Origin: DATHXC01 sp035459965
Lineage (GTDB): Bacteria > Pseudomonadota > Gammaproteobacteria > Burkholderiales > Methylophilaceae
DNA: 64,000 nucleotides
NCBI GenBank assembly: GCA_035459965.1
Contig: DATHXC010000004.1
Coordinates: forward strand, 372,001-436,000
Reading direction: 5' to 3'
The translations under genes were made by a program, and so were the position numbers. Shown here one piece after another: positions 14,960-24,125 of the stretch (positions are counted from its first letter, which is position 1; each line of letters opens with the position of its first letter). The notes beneath the pieces were generated by a model that saw nothing but the letters and a program-made list of their open reading frames with translations, was not told the origin of the DNA and made no database searches.

Positions 14960-17686
14960 ATGTTATCCACGCTGTTTAAAAAAGTCTTTGGTAGTCGTAA
15001 TGACAGGCTTGTCAAACAATACGCCAGCAATGTCCGTGTCATCAATGACCTTGAGCCAGCCATGCAAGCGCTCAGTGACGAACAGTTGCGCGCCAAGACC
15101 GAGGAATTCAAGCAACGTTATGCCAATGGTGAATCGCTGGATAAGCTATTGCCGGAAGCTTTTGCGGTAGTCCGTGAAGGTGGGCGTCGCGCACTGGAGA
15201 TGCGCCATTTCGATGTGCAGATGATCGGTGGCATGGTGCTGCATGCAGGCAAGATTGCCGAAATGCGTACCGGTGAAGGCAAAACCCTGGTGGCGACATT
15301 ACCGACTTACCTTAATGCGATTGCCGGCAAGGGCGTGCACGTGATTACCGTGAACGATTATCTGGCAAAGCGCGATGCCGAGTGGATGGCGCGCCTGTAC
15401 AACTTTCTTGGCCTGTCAGTCGGTATCAACCTGTCGCAAATGCCGCATGACCAGAAAAAACAGGCATACGCAGCGGATATTACTTACGGTACCAATAACG
15501 AATTCGGTTTTGATTACCTGCGCGACAACATGGTGTTTACCGCCGAAGAGCGTGTACAGCGCAGCCTGAGCTATGCGCTGATCGATGAAGTGGATTCGAT
15601 CCTGATCGATGAGGCACGTACGCCGCTGATTATTTCTGGCCAGGCCGATGAAAGTATCGAGCTGTATGTACAGATCAATGGCATTGCTGCCCAGTTGATT
15701 CGCCAAAAAGAAGAAGAGGGTGAAGGCGATTTCTGGGTCGATGAAAAGGCACAGCAGGTGCTGCTCTCAGAACAGGGCCATGAGCATGCCGAAGCCTTGC
15801 TGGCAGAAGCTGGCCTGTTGCCAGAAGGCGGCAGCCTGTATGACGCTTCTAACATTACGCTAGTCCATCATATGTACGCTTCGCTGCGTGCCCGTTCATT
15901 GTTCCACCGCGATCAGCACTACGTCGTGCGTGATGGCGAAATCGTGATTGTGGATGAATTTACCGGCCGCATGATGTCTGGCCGTCGCTGGTCAGATGGC
16001 CTGCATCAGGCAGTAGAAGCTAAAGAAGGCGTGGCAATCCAGAAGGAAAACCAGACGCTTGCTTCCATCACCTTCCAGAATTACTTCCGTATGTACGGCA
16101 AGCTTTCCGGCATGACCGGTACTGCCGATACCGAAGCTTACGAATTCAACCAGATTTACGGCTTGGAAACGGTGGTGATTCCCACCCATCGCAACATGCA
16201 GCGTAAAGACCAGATGGACAAGGTATATCGTACTGCCAAGGAAAAATACCAGGCAGTCATCGAAGATATCAAGGATTGCCAGAGCCGTGGCCAGCCAGTA
16301 TTGGTGGGTACGACATCGATTGAAAACTCCGAACTGATTGCAACGCTATTAACGGTTGCCAAGCTTGAGCACCAGGTGCTCAATGCCAAGCAGCACGAGC
16401 GCGAAGCGCACATCATTGTGCAAGCAGGTCGTCCCGGCGTCATCACCATTGCTACCAACATGGCAGGCCGTGGTACTGACATCGTGCTGGGCGGTAATCC
16501 AGAGCCTGAAATCGCTCTGGTGCGTGACAATGCAGAATTATCGGATGCCGATAAAGAGGCGCAGATCGCAGCTATTAAAGCTGAGTGGCAAACCCGCCAC
16601 AATGCCGTACTTGCCGCAGGTGGCCTGCATATCATCGGTACCGAGCGCCATGAATCTCGCCGTGTAGATAACCAGTTACGTGGCCGCTCTGGTCGCCAGG
16701 GTGACCCGGGTTCCAGTCGTTTCTACCTGTCCTTGGAAGATCAACTGCTACGCATTTTTGCCTCAGACCGTGTTTCCGCCATTATGGAAAGACTCAAGAT
16801 GCCAGAAGGCGAAGCCATCGAGCATCCATGGGTAACCCGCGCAATCGAGAATGCACAGCGCAAGGTAGAAGGCCGCAATTTCGATATCCGCAAACAATTG
16901 CTTGAATACGACGATGTATCCAATGACCAGCGCAAGGTCATCTACCAGCAACGCAATGAACTGCTGGAAGCAACTGACGTGGGTGAAACTATCCAGGCCA
17001 TGCGCGAAGACGTGATCAATGAACTGATCGCAACGCATATTCCGCCCGGCAGTGTCGAAGAACAATGGGATATTCCCGCGCTGGAAAGAACACTGGAAGC
17101 CGAAACAGGCCTTGAGCTGCCATTGCAGAAAATGCTGGAAGACAATCCAGACTTGCATGAAGAAACCTTGCGTGAACGTGTACAACAGGCTGCTGAAGAG
17201 GCTTACCAGGCAAAAGAGCTGCGTGCCACCGCTGGTGTCATGCGCCAGTTCGAACGTGCCGTCATGCTGCAGATTCTGGATAACGCCTGGCGTGAACATT
17301 TAGCCGCGCTGGATCATCTGCGCCAGGGCATACACCTGCGCTCATACGCCCAGAAAAACCCCAAGCAGGAATACAAGCGCGAAGCCTTCGAGCTGTTCTC
17401 AGCCTTGCTGGATAGCGTAAAGAGCGAAGTCACCAAAGTGACCATGCTGATACAGGTCAAGAGCGAAGCCGATGTAGAGGCCGTCGAGAAGCCAGTAGAA
17501 GCCGAAAATGTACGTTACCAGCACGCTGATTACGACGAAGCGCTGGGTGCAGCAGCACCTGATATTGAGCCTGATGAAGATGCAATCCGCCCGTTCGAGC
17601 GCGAAGGCATCAAGGTTGGCCGCAATGATCTATGCCCATGCGGCTCTGGCAAGAAATTCAAGCAATGCCACGGCAAGCTTGCCTAA
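14960..17686 (+). CDS. secA: Protein translocase ATPase SecA
   Basis: SecA is the motor that drives unfolded preproteins through SecYEG. The 908-residue protein has all expected parts: Walker A MRTGEGKTLVATLP near residue 100, Walker B region LIDEVDSILIDEARTPLIISG near 205-225, the preprotein cross-linking domain, the NMAGRGTDI motif of the second helicase fold, the RGRSGRQGDPG motif VI, and a C-terminal zinc-binding SEC-C tail CPCGSGKKFKQCHG. Length matches E. coli SecA (901). It follows a 182-base leader with short direct repeats and is followed closely by a DUF1289 gene. Confidence 0.99.
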   Translation: MLSTLFKKVFGSRNDRLVKQYASNVRVINDLEPAMQALSDEQLRAKTEEFKQRYANGESLDKLLPEAFAVVREGGRRALEMRHFDVQMIGGMVLHAGKIAEMRTGEGKTLVATLPTYLNAIAGKGVHVITVNDYLAKRDAEWMARLYNFLGLSVGINLSQMPHDQKKQAYAADITYGTNNEFGFDYLRDNMVFTAEERVQRSLSYALIDEVDSILIDEARTPLIISGQADESIELYVQINGIAAQLIRQKEEEGEGDFWVDEKAQQVLLSEQGHEHAEALLAEAGLLPEGGSLYDASNITLVHHMYASLRARSLFHRDQHYVVRDGEIVIVDEFTGRMMSGRRWSDGLHQAVEAKEGVAIQKENQTLASITFQNYFRMYGKLSGMTGTADTEAYEFNQIYGLETVVIPTHRNMQRKDQMDKVYRTAKEKYQAVIEDIKDCQSRGQPVLVGTTSIENSELIATLLTVAKLEHQVLNAKQHEREAHIIVQAGRPGVITIATNMAGRGTDIVLGGNPEPEIALVRDNAELSDADKEAQIAAIKAEWQTRHNAVLAAGGLHIIGTERHESRRVDNQLRGRSGRQGDPGSSRFYLSLEDQLLRIFASDRVSAIMERLKMPEGEAIEHPWVTRAIENAQRKVEGRNFDIRKQLLEYDDVSNDQRKVIYQQRNELLEATDVGETIQAMREDVINELIATHIPPGSVEEQWDIPALERTLEAETGLELPLQKMLEDNPDLHEETLRERVQQAAEEAYQAKELRATAGVMRQFERAVMLQILDNAWREHLAALDHLRQGIHLRSYAQKNPKQEYKREAFELFSALLDSVKSEVTKVTMLIQVKSEADVEAVEKPVEAENVRYQHADYDEALGAAAPDIEPDEDAIRPFEREGIKVGRNDLCPCGSGKKFKQCHGKLA

Positions 17687-17707
17687 CTATTCAGGGCGTA
17701 TTTCGAT

Positions 17708-17902
17708 ATGGCTGATCATCCAGAACCCATTGCCTCTCCATGTATCGGGGTATGTGCGATGAGCGAAGCAACAGGCTATTGCCATGGTTGCTATCGCACC
17801 ATAGACGAGATACGCGCTTGGTGGGATATGTCGGAGCAAGACAAGGCGCAAGTGATGAGTACACTTGAGGCGAGACAGTCTGAGGGTGTTAGTTTTGACT
17901 AG
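17708..17902 (+). CDS. DUF1289 small cysteine-rich protein
   Basis: This 64-residue protein matches DUF1289: SPCIGVCAM, then GYCHGCYRTIDEIRAWW. The four cysteines (pattern CxxxC...CxxC) suggest a small metal or iron-sulfur site, but the function of the family is unknown. It begins 21 bases after secA and ends before a strong terminator, so it is probably cotranscribed with secA. Confidence 0.88.
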   Translation: MADHPEPIASPCIGVCAMSEATGYCHGCYRTIDEIRAWWDMSEQDKAQVMSTLEARQSEGVSFD

Positions 17903-17926
17903 CTAGAATGCGTAAGTGAATAAATT

Positions 17927-17950
17927 AAAACCGGGCTTGCCCGGTTTTTT
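17927..17950 (+). terminator. Rho-independent terminator after DUF1289 gene
   Basis: AAAACCGGGC (17927-17936) and GCCCGGTTTT (17939-17948) form a 10-bp stem with a 2-base spacer, continuing into a T-run. This closes the secA transcript. Confidence 0.92.
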
Positions 17951-17977
17951 ATTTATTCAGTATCAGCACATGGTACT

Positions 17978-18004
17978 CAACAAAATTGTGTCTGAGCCTA
18001 TTTA
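17978..18004. repeat. Left inverted repeat flanking the HEPN-like gene
   Basis: This 27-base block, read on the minus strand, begins TAAATAGGCTCAGACA. It matches the block at 19305-19331 at 23 of 27 positions in opposite orientation. The two bracket the gene at 18049-19278 with little spare DNA. No target-site duplication is obvious outside the repeats. Confidence 0.75.
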
Positions 18005-18048
18005 AAGCATTTACACGACGCACTGTAAACTAATGCGCCCTACGCGGG

Positions 18049-19278
18049 CTACCAATTCTTTGATTGTTTATACATTTGATGTAATTCACGCCATATAACA
18101 TCCAGAAGCATCTGTTGTACAGTTGTCAATGTTTCTTGATGTTTTGGGGTTAATCTAGCTTGTTTGGCGTGAACAATCTCCCCCCGAAGTTGTAGTACTT
18201 TTATGTATTCCTTTGCCATATTGTTTCTTTGAGTTTTGCCCTTACCCATTAAAGTTGCAAATCTGTCAGTAAGTCTTTTTGACATTTGATCCATGTATTC
18301 ATCTGTGCCCAGAAGGGCCTCTAACCCAATGCAAGCTGCAAGATATGAGAAAGTTTGATTGTCTGAATACTTAGAATCCTGATACCACTCAATAGCCGCG
18401 GAAATACTTAAAAAATCTGGATGTTTACTATGTAAAAAATAATTTGTGAGGGGATATAGCTTTGTTGTAAATGCATCAATTTTCTCTTGATTTGTATTAG
18501 GAGCTCTCCCAGGATCGCCCAACAGGGTAAATTCAGAATCCTTATCATAAATCTTAAGGTCTATTTCTATGGGTTTGATGAGATAACAATCTCTCATTGA
18601 GCCCGGTAACTCTACTGGAATCACATATTTTTGCTTCTTTGCTTCCAAAGTTGCACGCGCTTTACTTGGTGAATAATATTCTTTCTGCATAATTCCAAAA
18701 GTTGTCATAACAAAAGCACACTGTTTTGCAATTGAAATTGCAGAAGCTATGGCTGGAGAATTAGCTTGTTCATCTCCATACCCTTTAACATCTATCTGTA
18801 GATACACAGTTCCAGGATACCCACGCAAGGCCTGAACCAACCTACTAGCCTTTGGCAAATTTTCTATGTTGTAAGGATCAAAATCGTGCTTACCTGATAC
18901 GATTTTTATTTTATCTGTAATCTTGATATCAAATTCACCCCAATCTGGGAATTTTGGCATTTCAAATCTCACTAAATACTCCCTTGGATATGACTCAAAA
19001 GTAGTAATTAATCGATTCTTAAGTTCAGATTTCAAGCCTTGATTTATGTCAGGAATTTTTTCGTTTTTATCTATTTGCTCTGCTACAAACTTATAAATCT
19101 CTGTCTCAATCATTTTTTGGGTATTAATTTCATAAAGATATTTTTTTTGAAGGGAGTAAATAGTGCTTACTAAATTTTGATACTGGGGTAGGGCAAGTAC
19201 CTTCCACCATTCCTTCAGCACAAATATCTCTATAAAATCTTCAATGGCCTTTAGGTATTTACCTTTTATTTTTATCAT
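18049..19278 (-). CDS. Lone protein with C-terminal Apea/HEPN-like domain, possible defence gene
   Basis: A 409-residue protein of no recognised overall family. The last ~110 residues have a HEPN-like pattern: a helix containing YLAACIGLEALLG, then a TDRFATLMG helix, and finally LRGEIVHAK. Arg365 and His370 in the latter make an Rx4H motif, as in the HEPN ribonuclease Rx4-6H signature and in Apea-like HEPN proteins. The N-terminal 270 residues are Lys-rich and mixed alpha/beta, with no motif recognised. Base composition is clearly more AT-rich than all neighbours. The gene is enclosed by 27-base inverted repeats and sits between housekeeping genes. Transfer and a role in phage defence or RNA cleavage are inferences; a simple non-catalytic HEPN fold is the alternative. 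Confidence 0.6.
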   Translation of the reverse strand: MIKIKGKYLKAIEDFIEIFVLKEWWKVLALPQYQNLVSTIYSLQKKYLYEINTQKMIETEIYKFVAEQIDKNEKIPDINQGLKSELKNRLITTFESYPREYLVRFEMPKFPDWGEFDIKITDKIKIVSGKHDFDPYNIENLPKASRLVQALRGYPGTVYLQIDVKGYGDEQANSPAIASAISIAKQCAFVMTTFGIMQKEYYSPSKARATLEAKKQKYVIPVELPGSMRDCYLIKPIEIDLKIYDKDSEFTLLGDPGRAPNTNQEKIDAFTTKLYPLTNYFLHSKHPDFLSISAAIEWYQDSKYSDNQTFSYLAACIGLEALLGTDEYMDQMSKRLTDRFATLMGKGKTQRNNMAKEYIKVLQLRGEIVHAKQARLTPKHQETLTTVQQMLLDVIWRELHQMYKQSKNW

Positions 19279-19304
19279 TATTAACTCGCTGTTTTGTGGC
19301 AGGG

Positions 19305-19331
19305 TAAATAGGGTCAGACAAGATTTTGATG
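19305..19331. repeat. Right inverted repeat flanking the HEPN-like gene
   Basis: The block starts TAAATAGGGTCAGACA on the plus strand and mirrors 17978-18004, with 23 of 27 bases the same. The GGGTCAGAC core recalls the ends of REP-type and IS200-related elements, a resemblance from memory only. The copy starts 27 bases before the ATG of the HEPN-like gene, so it may also affect its promoter. Confidence 0.75.
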
Positions 19332-19413
19332 TTATTAAAGCAATTTATGATTAATAAAGCCGACGGCTAGGTTTAATGAGTTACCTATATAGAGCTAGTG
19401 CGGCAAGCTATTA

Positions 19414-21795
19414 TCACTTAATGCAAACTGCCCTAACCTGTTTCATATCCGTCACGCCCTGCAATACTTTTTCTATCCCATCCTGTTTCAGTGTGCGCAT
19501 ACCATCTTCCAGCGCAGTGGCGAACATTTCGGCGACACGGGCATGTTCCTGGATATTCTTTTTCACGGCTTCGGTGCCTTCCATCAGTTCGTGTAAGCCC
19601 ACGCGGCCCTTGTAGCCGGTGTTGCTGCATTTTTCGCAGCCAGTGGCCTTGTGCAGGGTGAGTTGGCCTTTGTCGTTGCCGAAGTTCTTAATCCAACTTT
19701 GATATACGGCTTTGAAGGCGGCATCCGGGTCTTTTTTCCAAGTCGTGGTGTTTTGCAGTTCAACGCAATATTCGTTGAGCATGCCTTTGATTTCTTCTGC
19801 ATTGGGCGTGTATGGCTTTTTACAGTCGCACAGGCGCTTGCCGAGGCGTTGCGCGAGGATGCCGAGCAGGGCATCGGAGAAATTAAAGGGGTCCATGCCC
19901 ATATCCAGCAGGCGCACGATGGATTCCGGGGCGCTGTTGGTATGCAGTGTGGCGAATACCAGGTGGCCGGTGAGTGAGGCTTCGATACCGGTCGATACGG
20001 TTTCCTTGTCACGCATTTCACCCACCATGATCACGTCCGGGTCGGCACGCAGGAAGGCTTTCATCACCATGGCGAAATCGAGGCCGGATTTCTTATTGAC
20101 CTGCACCTGGCGCAAGCCTTTTTGCGTGATTTCTACCGGGTCTTCTGCTGTCCAGATTTTTCTTTCAGACGTGTTGATATAGCCGAGCGCGGAGTGCAGT
20201 GTGGTGGTTTTACCTGAACCAGTCGGGCCGCAGACAAAGAATAGGCCATAGGGTTTGGCGACCAGCTCTTTAAGCTTTTTGTTGTTGTGGTCGGATAAGC
20301 CCAGTTTATCCAGCGGGATTGGTTTGCCGCCAGCTAGGATACGCATCACCACATCTTCAACACCACCAGCGGTGGGGATGGTGGCTACGCGTAGCTCTAT
20401 GTCAATTGGGCCAAATTTCTTGAACTTGATCTTGCCGTCTTGCGGTTTGCGTTTTTCCGAGATGTCCAGGTCGCACATGATCTTGATGCGAGCGATGATG
20501 GCGCTGCGGTAACTTGGTGGAATCTCAATATAGTTGACCAGCGTACCGTCTTTGCGGAAGCGCACTTCGGTCTTGCCTTTTTCCGGGTAGGGCTCGATAT
20601 GGATGTCGGACGCGCCCTGGTTGTAGGCGTCGACGATGATTTTGTTCACCAGTTTGACCAGCTCATTATCACTGGCTGCAGAGACGTCTTCCTGCCCTGA
20701 GCTGCCTGTTTCTTCGTCATCGCCATCCATGCTGGAGAGCATGTCGCCAATGTCGCCGGACATATGCTGTGCGCCGTAGAACAGGTCTATCGTGCTTTCA
20801 AAATCGCGGCTCAGGCACACGCGATAGTTGATTTTATTGTGCTTGGGGAAGATGTTGCTGACGATACGCGAGGCTTTGATTTTTTCCGGGTCGTGCGTGA
20901 GGATGACCAGCCCTTCTTCCTTGGTTTCATCAATCGGTATCCAGCCATTGGCTTCTACGTACTCGCGTTTAAGCGCCTTGAGCAGGTCCATAGGCTTGAT
21001 GCGGTCAGACTTGAAAGCCTCGAAAGGCACACCGAAAAATGCCGAAAGCGATTTGCCGATGTCTGCACTTTTGACTTCAAACTCTTCTATCAACACATCT
21101 TCCAGGTCTTTGCCTTTCTTGCGCGCGGAACGTTGCGCCAGATCAAGCTCGGCACCGGAGATCACGCCTTGCGCAACCAGGGTATCGAATTTGGTCTTGA
21201 TGACCCCCAAGGGGGACTGCCGTTGGCTCAGCGCTATTGCCAATGTCTTGGATAGCTCCGGTGCACCTTCTTCTGCCATCGGCGGGAAAGATAGGCCGGA
21301 CATGCTATTAATGACTTGGACTACGCCCAGCAGGCTGCTGTCTTCCTGGTCGAGGATAGGGAAAATCAGCATCTGCTTGCTGCGGAAACCGGTTTTTTTA
21401 TCGACCTCTTTTAAAAAACGTATTTCCGGGCTGATCTTCTTGAGCTCGTCATCGTCATAGACATCGGCAACCTTGAGGATGGATTTGTTAAAAGCCACGT
21501 AGCCTGCGATGCTCTGCGGGTTGATAGGTAGCTTGAGCTCCTTGAATTCATTGAGGCCGGTCTTGACCTTGGAGATAATGGATTTGCCGTCTTCGCTGGT
21601 CACATAGAGCGTGATGCGTTCTGCTTCAAACAGCCCCCTGATTTCCTGGCTGACTTCTAGGATGATCTCGTCGATATTGCGCGTGGCATGGATTTTATTG
21701 GTCACCGCCTGCAGCTTTTTGGTGAAGGCAAGTTTGTTGCCCATTTCAGTCAGGCTATTGGCTTCTTTTTCCTGCGCAATGACGGGGTTGTTCAT
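19414..21795 (-). CDS. GspE/PilB-type secretion ATPase with N-terminal GAF domain
   Basis: A 793-residue member of the type II secretion / type IV pilus assembly ATPase family. It has a GAF domain (about residues 20-190), an MshEN-like N-domain (about 200-340) and a catalytic domain with Walker A GPTGSGKTTTLHSAL, Asp box and Walker B ADPDVIMVGEMRD, and the His box HTNSAPESIVRLLDMG. A tetracysteine zinc element is completed by CDCKKP and CEKCSNTGYKGR. GAF fusions of this ATPase are less usual than plain PilB (about 570 residues). No pilC or other pilus assembly gene is adjacent; the prepilin peptidase lies 5.4 kb away. It is divergent from argJ. Confidence 0.9.
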   Translation of the reverse strand: MNNPVIAQEKEANSLTEMGNKLAFTKKLQAVTNKIHATRNIDEIILEVSQEIRGLFEAERITLYVTSEDGKSIISKVKTGLNEFKELKLPINPQSIAGYVAFNKSILKVADVYDDDELKKISPEIRFLKEVDKKTGFRSKQMLIFPILDQEDSSLLGVVQVINSMSGLSFPPMAEEGAPELSKTLAIALSQRQSPLGVIKTKFDTLVAQGVISGAELDLAQRSARKKGKDLEDVLIEEFEVKSADIGKSLSAFFGVPFEAFKSDRIKPMDLLKALKREYVEANGWIPIDETKEEGLVILTHDPEKIKASRIVSNIFPKHNKINYRVCLSRDFESTIDLFYGAQHMSGDIGDMLSSMDGDDEETGSSGQEDVSAASDNELVKLVNKIIVDAYNQGASDIHIEPYPEKGKTEVRFRKDGTLVNYIEIPPSYRSAIIARIKIMCDLDISEKRKPQDGKIKFKKFGPIDIELRVATIPTAGGVEDVVMRILAGGKPIPLDKLGLSDHNNKKLKELVAKPYGLFFVCGPTGSGKTTTLHSALGYINTSERKIWTAEDPVEITQKGLRQVQVNKKSGLDFAMVMKAFLRADPDVIMVGEMRDKETVSTGIEASLTGHLVFATLHTNSAPESIVRLLDMGMDPFNFSDALLGILAQRLGKRLCDCKKPYTPNAEEIKGMLNEYCVELQNTTTWKKDPDAAFKAVYQSWIKNFGNDKGQLTLHKATGCEKCSNTGYKGRVGLHELMEGTEAVKKNIQEHARVAEMFATALEDGMRTLKQDGIEKVLQGVTDMKQVRAVCIK

Positions 21796-21983
21796 TCTGC
21801 GATAACCTTTAATCTGCTATGTTTTCATTAATTTAACACTATAGTAGCGAGCCCTGAAGTGAATTTGTCTATTGGGCTAATTTCTCAGGCGCTTTGCCGA
21901 CTAAATGATTAGCAGGCTGCCATCAATAAGTCATGGCGAATGCGGTAAAATTACTGAATCTGAAATCATGAGTGAGTGTCGTT

Positions 21984-23222
21984 ATGCCAGTTAATCTTTC
22001 TGCACCTCAAGCTGAAACCCTGTTGCCAGTAAAAGGTGTGCAGCTTGGCTTTGCCCAGGCCCATATCCGCAAACCCAACCGCAAGGATGTGCTGGTCATC
22101 AAGCTCAGCCCGGGTACGCGTGTGGCTGGCGTGTTCACCCAGAACAGGTTTTGTGCGGCACCTGTGACGCTTTGCAAAGCGCACCTGGAAAGTAAAGCTG
22201 AAATCCGTGCGTTACTGGTGAACACCGGCAATGCCAATGCCGGCACCGGCGAAGAGGGCATGCAGCGTGCACTGCAAACCTGTGAGGCGCTAGGTGATTT
22301 GCTGGGCGTAAAGCCGCAACAGATACTGCCATTTTCTACCGGCGTTATCCTGGAGCCCTTGCCTGTAGACCGCGTCATTGCTGGTCTGCCAGCCTGTATC
22401 GAAAACCTCAAAGAGGATAACTGGCTGAATGCGGCCGAGGCGATCATGACCACGGATATTGTCGCCAAGGGCTATACCAAACAAATTGAGCTGGATGGCA
22501 AGAGGGTCACCATCACTGGTATCGCCAAGGGTTCGGGCATGATTCACCCTAATATGGCGACCATGCTGGGCTATGTGGCTACCGATGCTGCGATTAGCCA
22601 GCTTGCGCTGGAAGCGCTGATTAAGCATGCGGTTAATCGCTCGTTCAACTGCATCACGGTGGATGGTGATACTTCGACCAATGACTCGCTAATCATGCTG
22701 GCGACCGGTCAATCCGGTACCGCTGAAATTACCGAAGCCAGTGCTGGATACATTGCATTGCGCGATGCTATGACCGAAGTTGCCACCCTTCTGGCGCAAG
22801 CCATTGTGCGCGACGGCGAAGGCGCAACCAAGTTCATGACCATCAACGTAGAAGCCGGGCGCGATGTTGAGGAATGCCGCAAAGTGGCTTATGCCATTGC
22901 GCATTCCCCATTGATCAAGACTGCATTCTTTGCCTCCGACCCTAACCTTGGCCGTATCCTTGCCGCGATTGGTTATGCCGGTATTGCTGACCTGGATGTG
23001 AATACGATGCAGCTTTATCTTGGCAATAATAGCGGCGATGTGCTGGTGGCTGAAAATGGTGGTCGCGCCAGGAGTTACGAGGAGCCACAGGGGGCCGCTA
23101 TCATGAAGGAAGCTGAAATCACCGTGCGTGTGGTGCTCAACCGAGGTGATGCTGATGCCACTGTATGGACATGCGATTTCTCCTACGATTACGTCAAAAT
23201 TAATGCGGACTACCGCTCCTAA
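21984..23222 (+). CDS. argJ: Bifunctional ornithine acetyltransferase / N-acetylglutamate synthase
   Basis: ArgJ moves the acetyl group from N-acetylornithine to glutamate in the arginine cycle and may also use acetyl-CoA. The protein (412 residues from the ATG at 21984) carries the autoproteolysis region KGSGMIHPNMATMLGY, where cleavage before the Thr creates alpha and beta chains and the nucleophile. The segments NTGNANAGTGEEG and DGDTSTNDSL are typical. A GTG at 21972 is also in frame; the ATG start is preferred because the protein then begins MPVNLSAP like its relatives, but there is no strong Shine-Dalgarno sequence for either. Confidence 0.95.
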   Translation: MPVNLSAPQAETLLPVKGVQLGFAQAHIRKPNRKDVLVIKLSPGTRVAGVFTQNRFCAAPVTLCKAHLESKAEIRALLVNTGNANAGTGEEGMQRALQTCEALGDLLGVKPQQILPFSTGVILEPLPVDRVIAGLPACIENLKEDNWLNAAEAIMTTDIVAKGYTKQIELDGKRVTITGIAKGSGMIHPNMATMLGYVATDAAISQLALEALIKHAVNRSFNCITVDGDTSTNDSLIMLATGQSGTAEITEASAGYIALRDAMTEVATLLAQAIVRDGEGATKFMTINVEAGRDVEECRKVAYAIAHSPLIKTAFFASDPNLGRILAAIGYAGIADLDVNTMQLYLGNNSGDVLVAENGGRARSYEEPQGAAIMKEAEITVRVVLNRGDADATVWTCDFSYDYVKINADYRS

Positions 23223-23253
23223 TCATTTGCTCTAAGTTTTTTTGAAAGTAAAA

Positions 23254-24123
23254 ATGGCCGATTTTGAAAGCTTGATTTCCCGCGCAGAAAGCCTGCTAGC
23301 CAGGCTGGAGGCAGTATTGCCAGCGGCCACTGTGGCACCTGACTGGACGGCGATTGCCTGGCGTTGGCATGTGGTAAATGGTCGTGGGACATTGCAGGCA
23401 GTGCCTCATCCGCACCGCATCAACCTGGATGACCTGCAGAATATTGATGACCAGAAGACTGAGGTGGTGCGTAACACCCTGCAATTCGTGCGTGGTTTTC
23501 CTGCCAATAATGTGCTGCTCACGGGCGCACGCGGCACCGGTAAATCGACACTGGTTAAGGCATTGCTGAGCAAGTTTTCAAAAGATGGCCTGCGTGTAGT
23601 TGAGGTCGAAAAGCAGGATCTGGTGGCATTGCCTGAGATAGTGGATTTGCTGCGTAACCGTCCCGAGCACTTCATCATTTTTTGCGATGACTTGACATTT
23701 GATGCTGGTGAGCCTGGCTATAAAGCATTAAAAGTCGTACTCGACGGCTCCATCGCGGCTACCTCGGACAATGTGCTGGTGTATGCGACCTCCAACCGTC
23801 GTCACCTGATGTCTGAGTATATGGCTGAGAACCTCGAGACGCAGTATCTGGGCGAGGAAATACGCCCGGGCGATACGACTGAGGAAAAGATCTCCTTATC
23901 CGAGCGCTTTGGTATCTGGCTTTCGTTCTATGCATTCGATCAGGACGAATATCTTAAAGTAGCCCAGCAGTGGCTCAAGCATTACGGCATCAATAAAATG
24001 ACGGATGAAATTCGTCAGGCAGCACTGTTGTTTTCCAATACGCGTGGCGCACGCAGCGGGCGGGTGGCGTATCAGTTTGCTCGTGACTATGCAGGCCGTT
24101 CCGCTTTAGCCCAAAAGAAATAA
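23254..24123 (+). CDS. DUF815 family P-loop ATPase
   Basis: This AAA-like ATPase of 289 residues has Walker A LLTGARGTGKSTLVKALL and a Walker B IIFCDDLTFD, with the arginine-finger region RSGRVAYQFARDY near the end. DUF815 proteins are conserved in betaproteobacteria beside argJ and the Nudix-ThiE gene. Their task is unknown. An in-frame TTG at 23242 could start translation, but the ATG at 23254 gives the more usual N-terminus. The next gene begins 2 bases after the stop, indicating an operon with argJ. Confidence 0.88.
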   Translation: MADFESLISRAESLLARLEAVLPAATVAPDWTAIAWRWHVVNGRGTLQAVPHPHRINLDDLQNIDDQKTEVVRNTLQFVRGFPANNVLLTGARGTGKSTLVKALLSKFSKDGLRVVEVEKQDLVALPEIVDLLRNRPEHFIIFCDDLTFDAGEPGYKALKVVLDGSIAATSDNVLVYATSNRRHLMSEYMAENLETQYLGEEIRPGDTTEEKISLSERFGIWLSFYAFDQDEYLKVAQQWLKHYGINKMTDEIRQAALLFSNTRGARSGRVAYQFARDYAGRSALAQKK

Positions 24124-24125
24124 TT

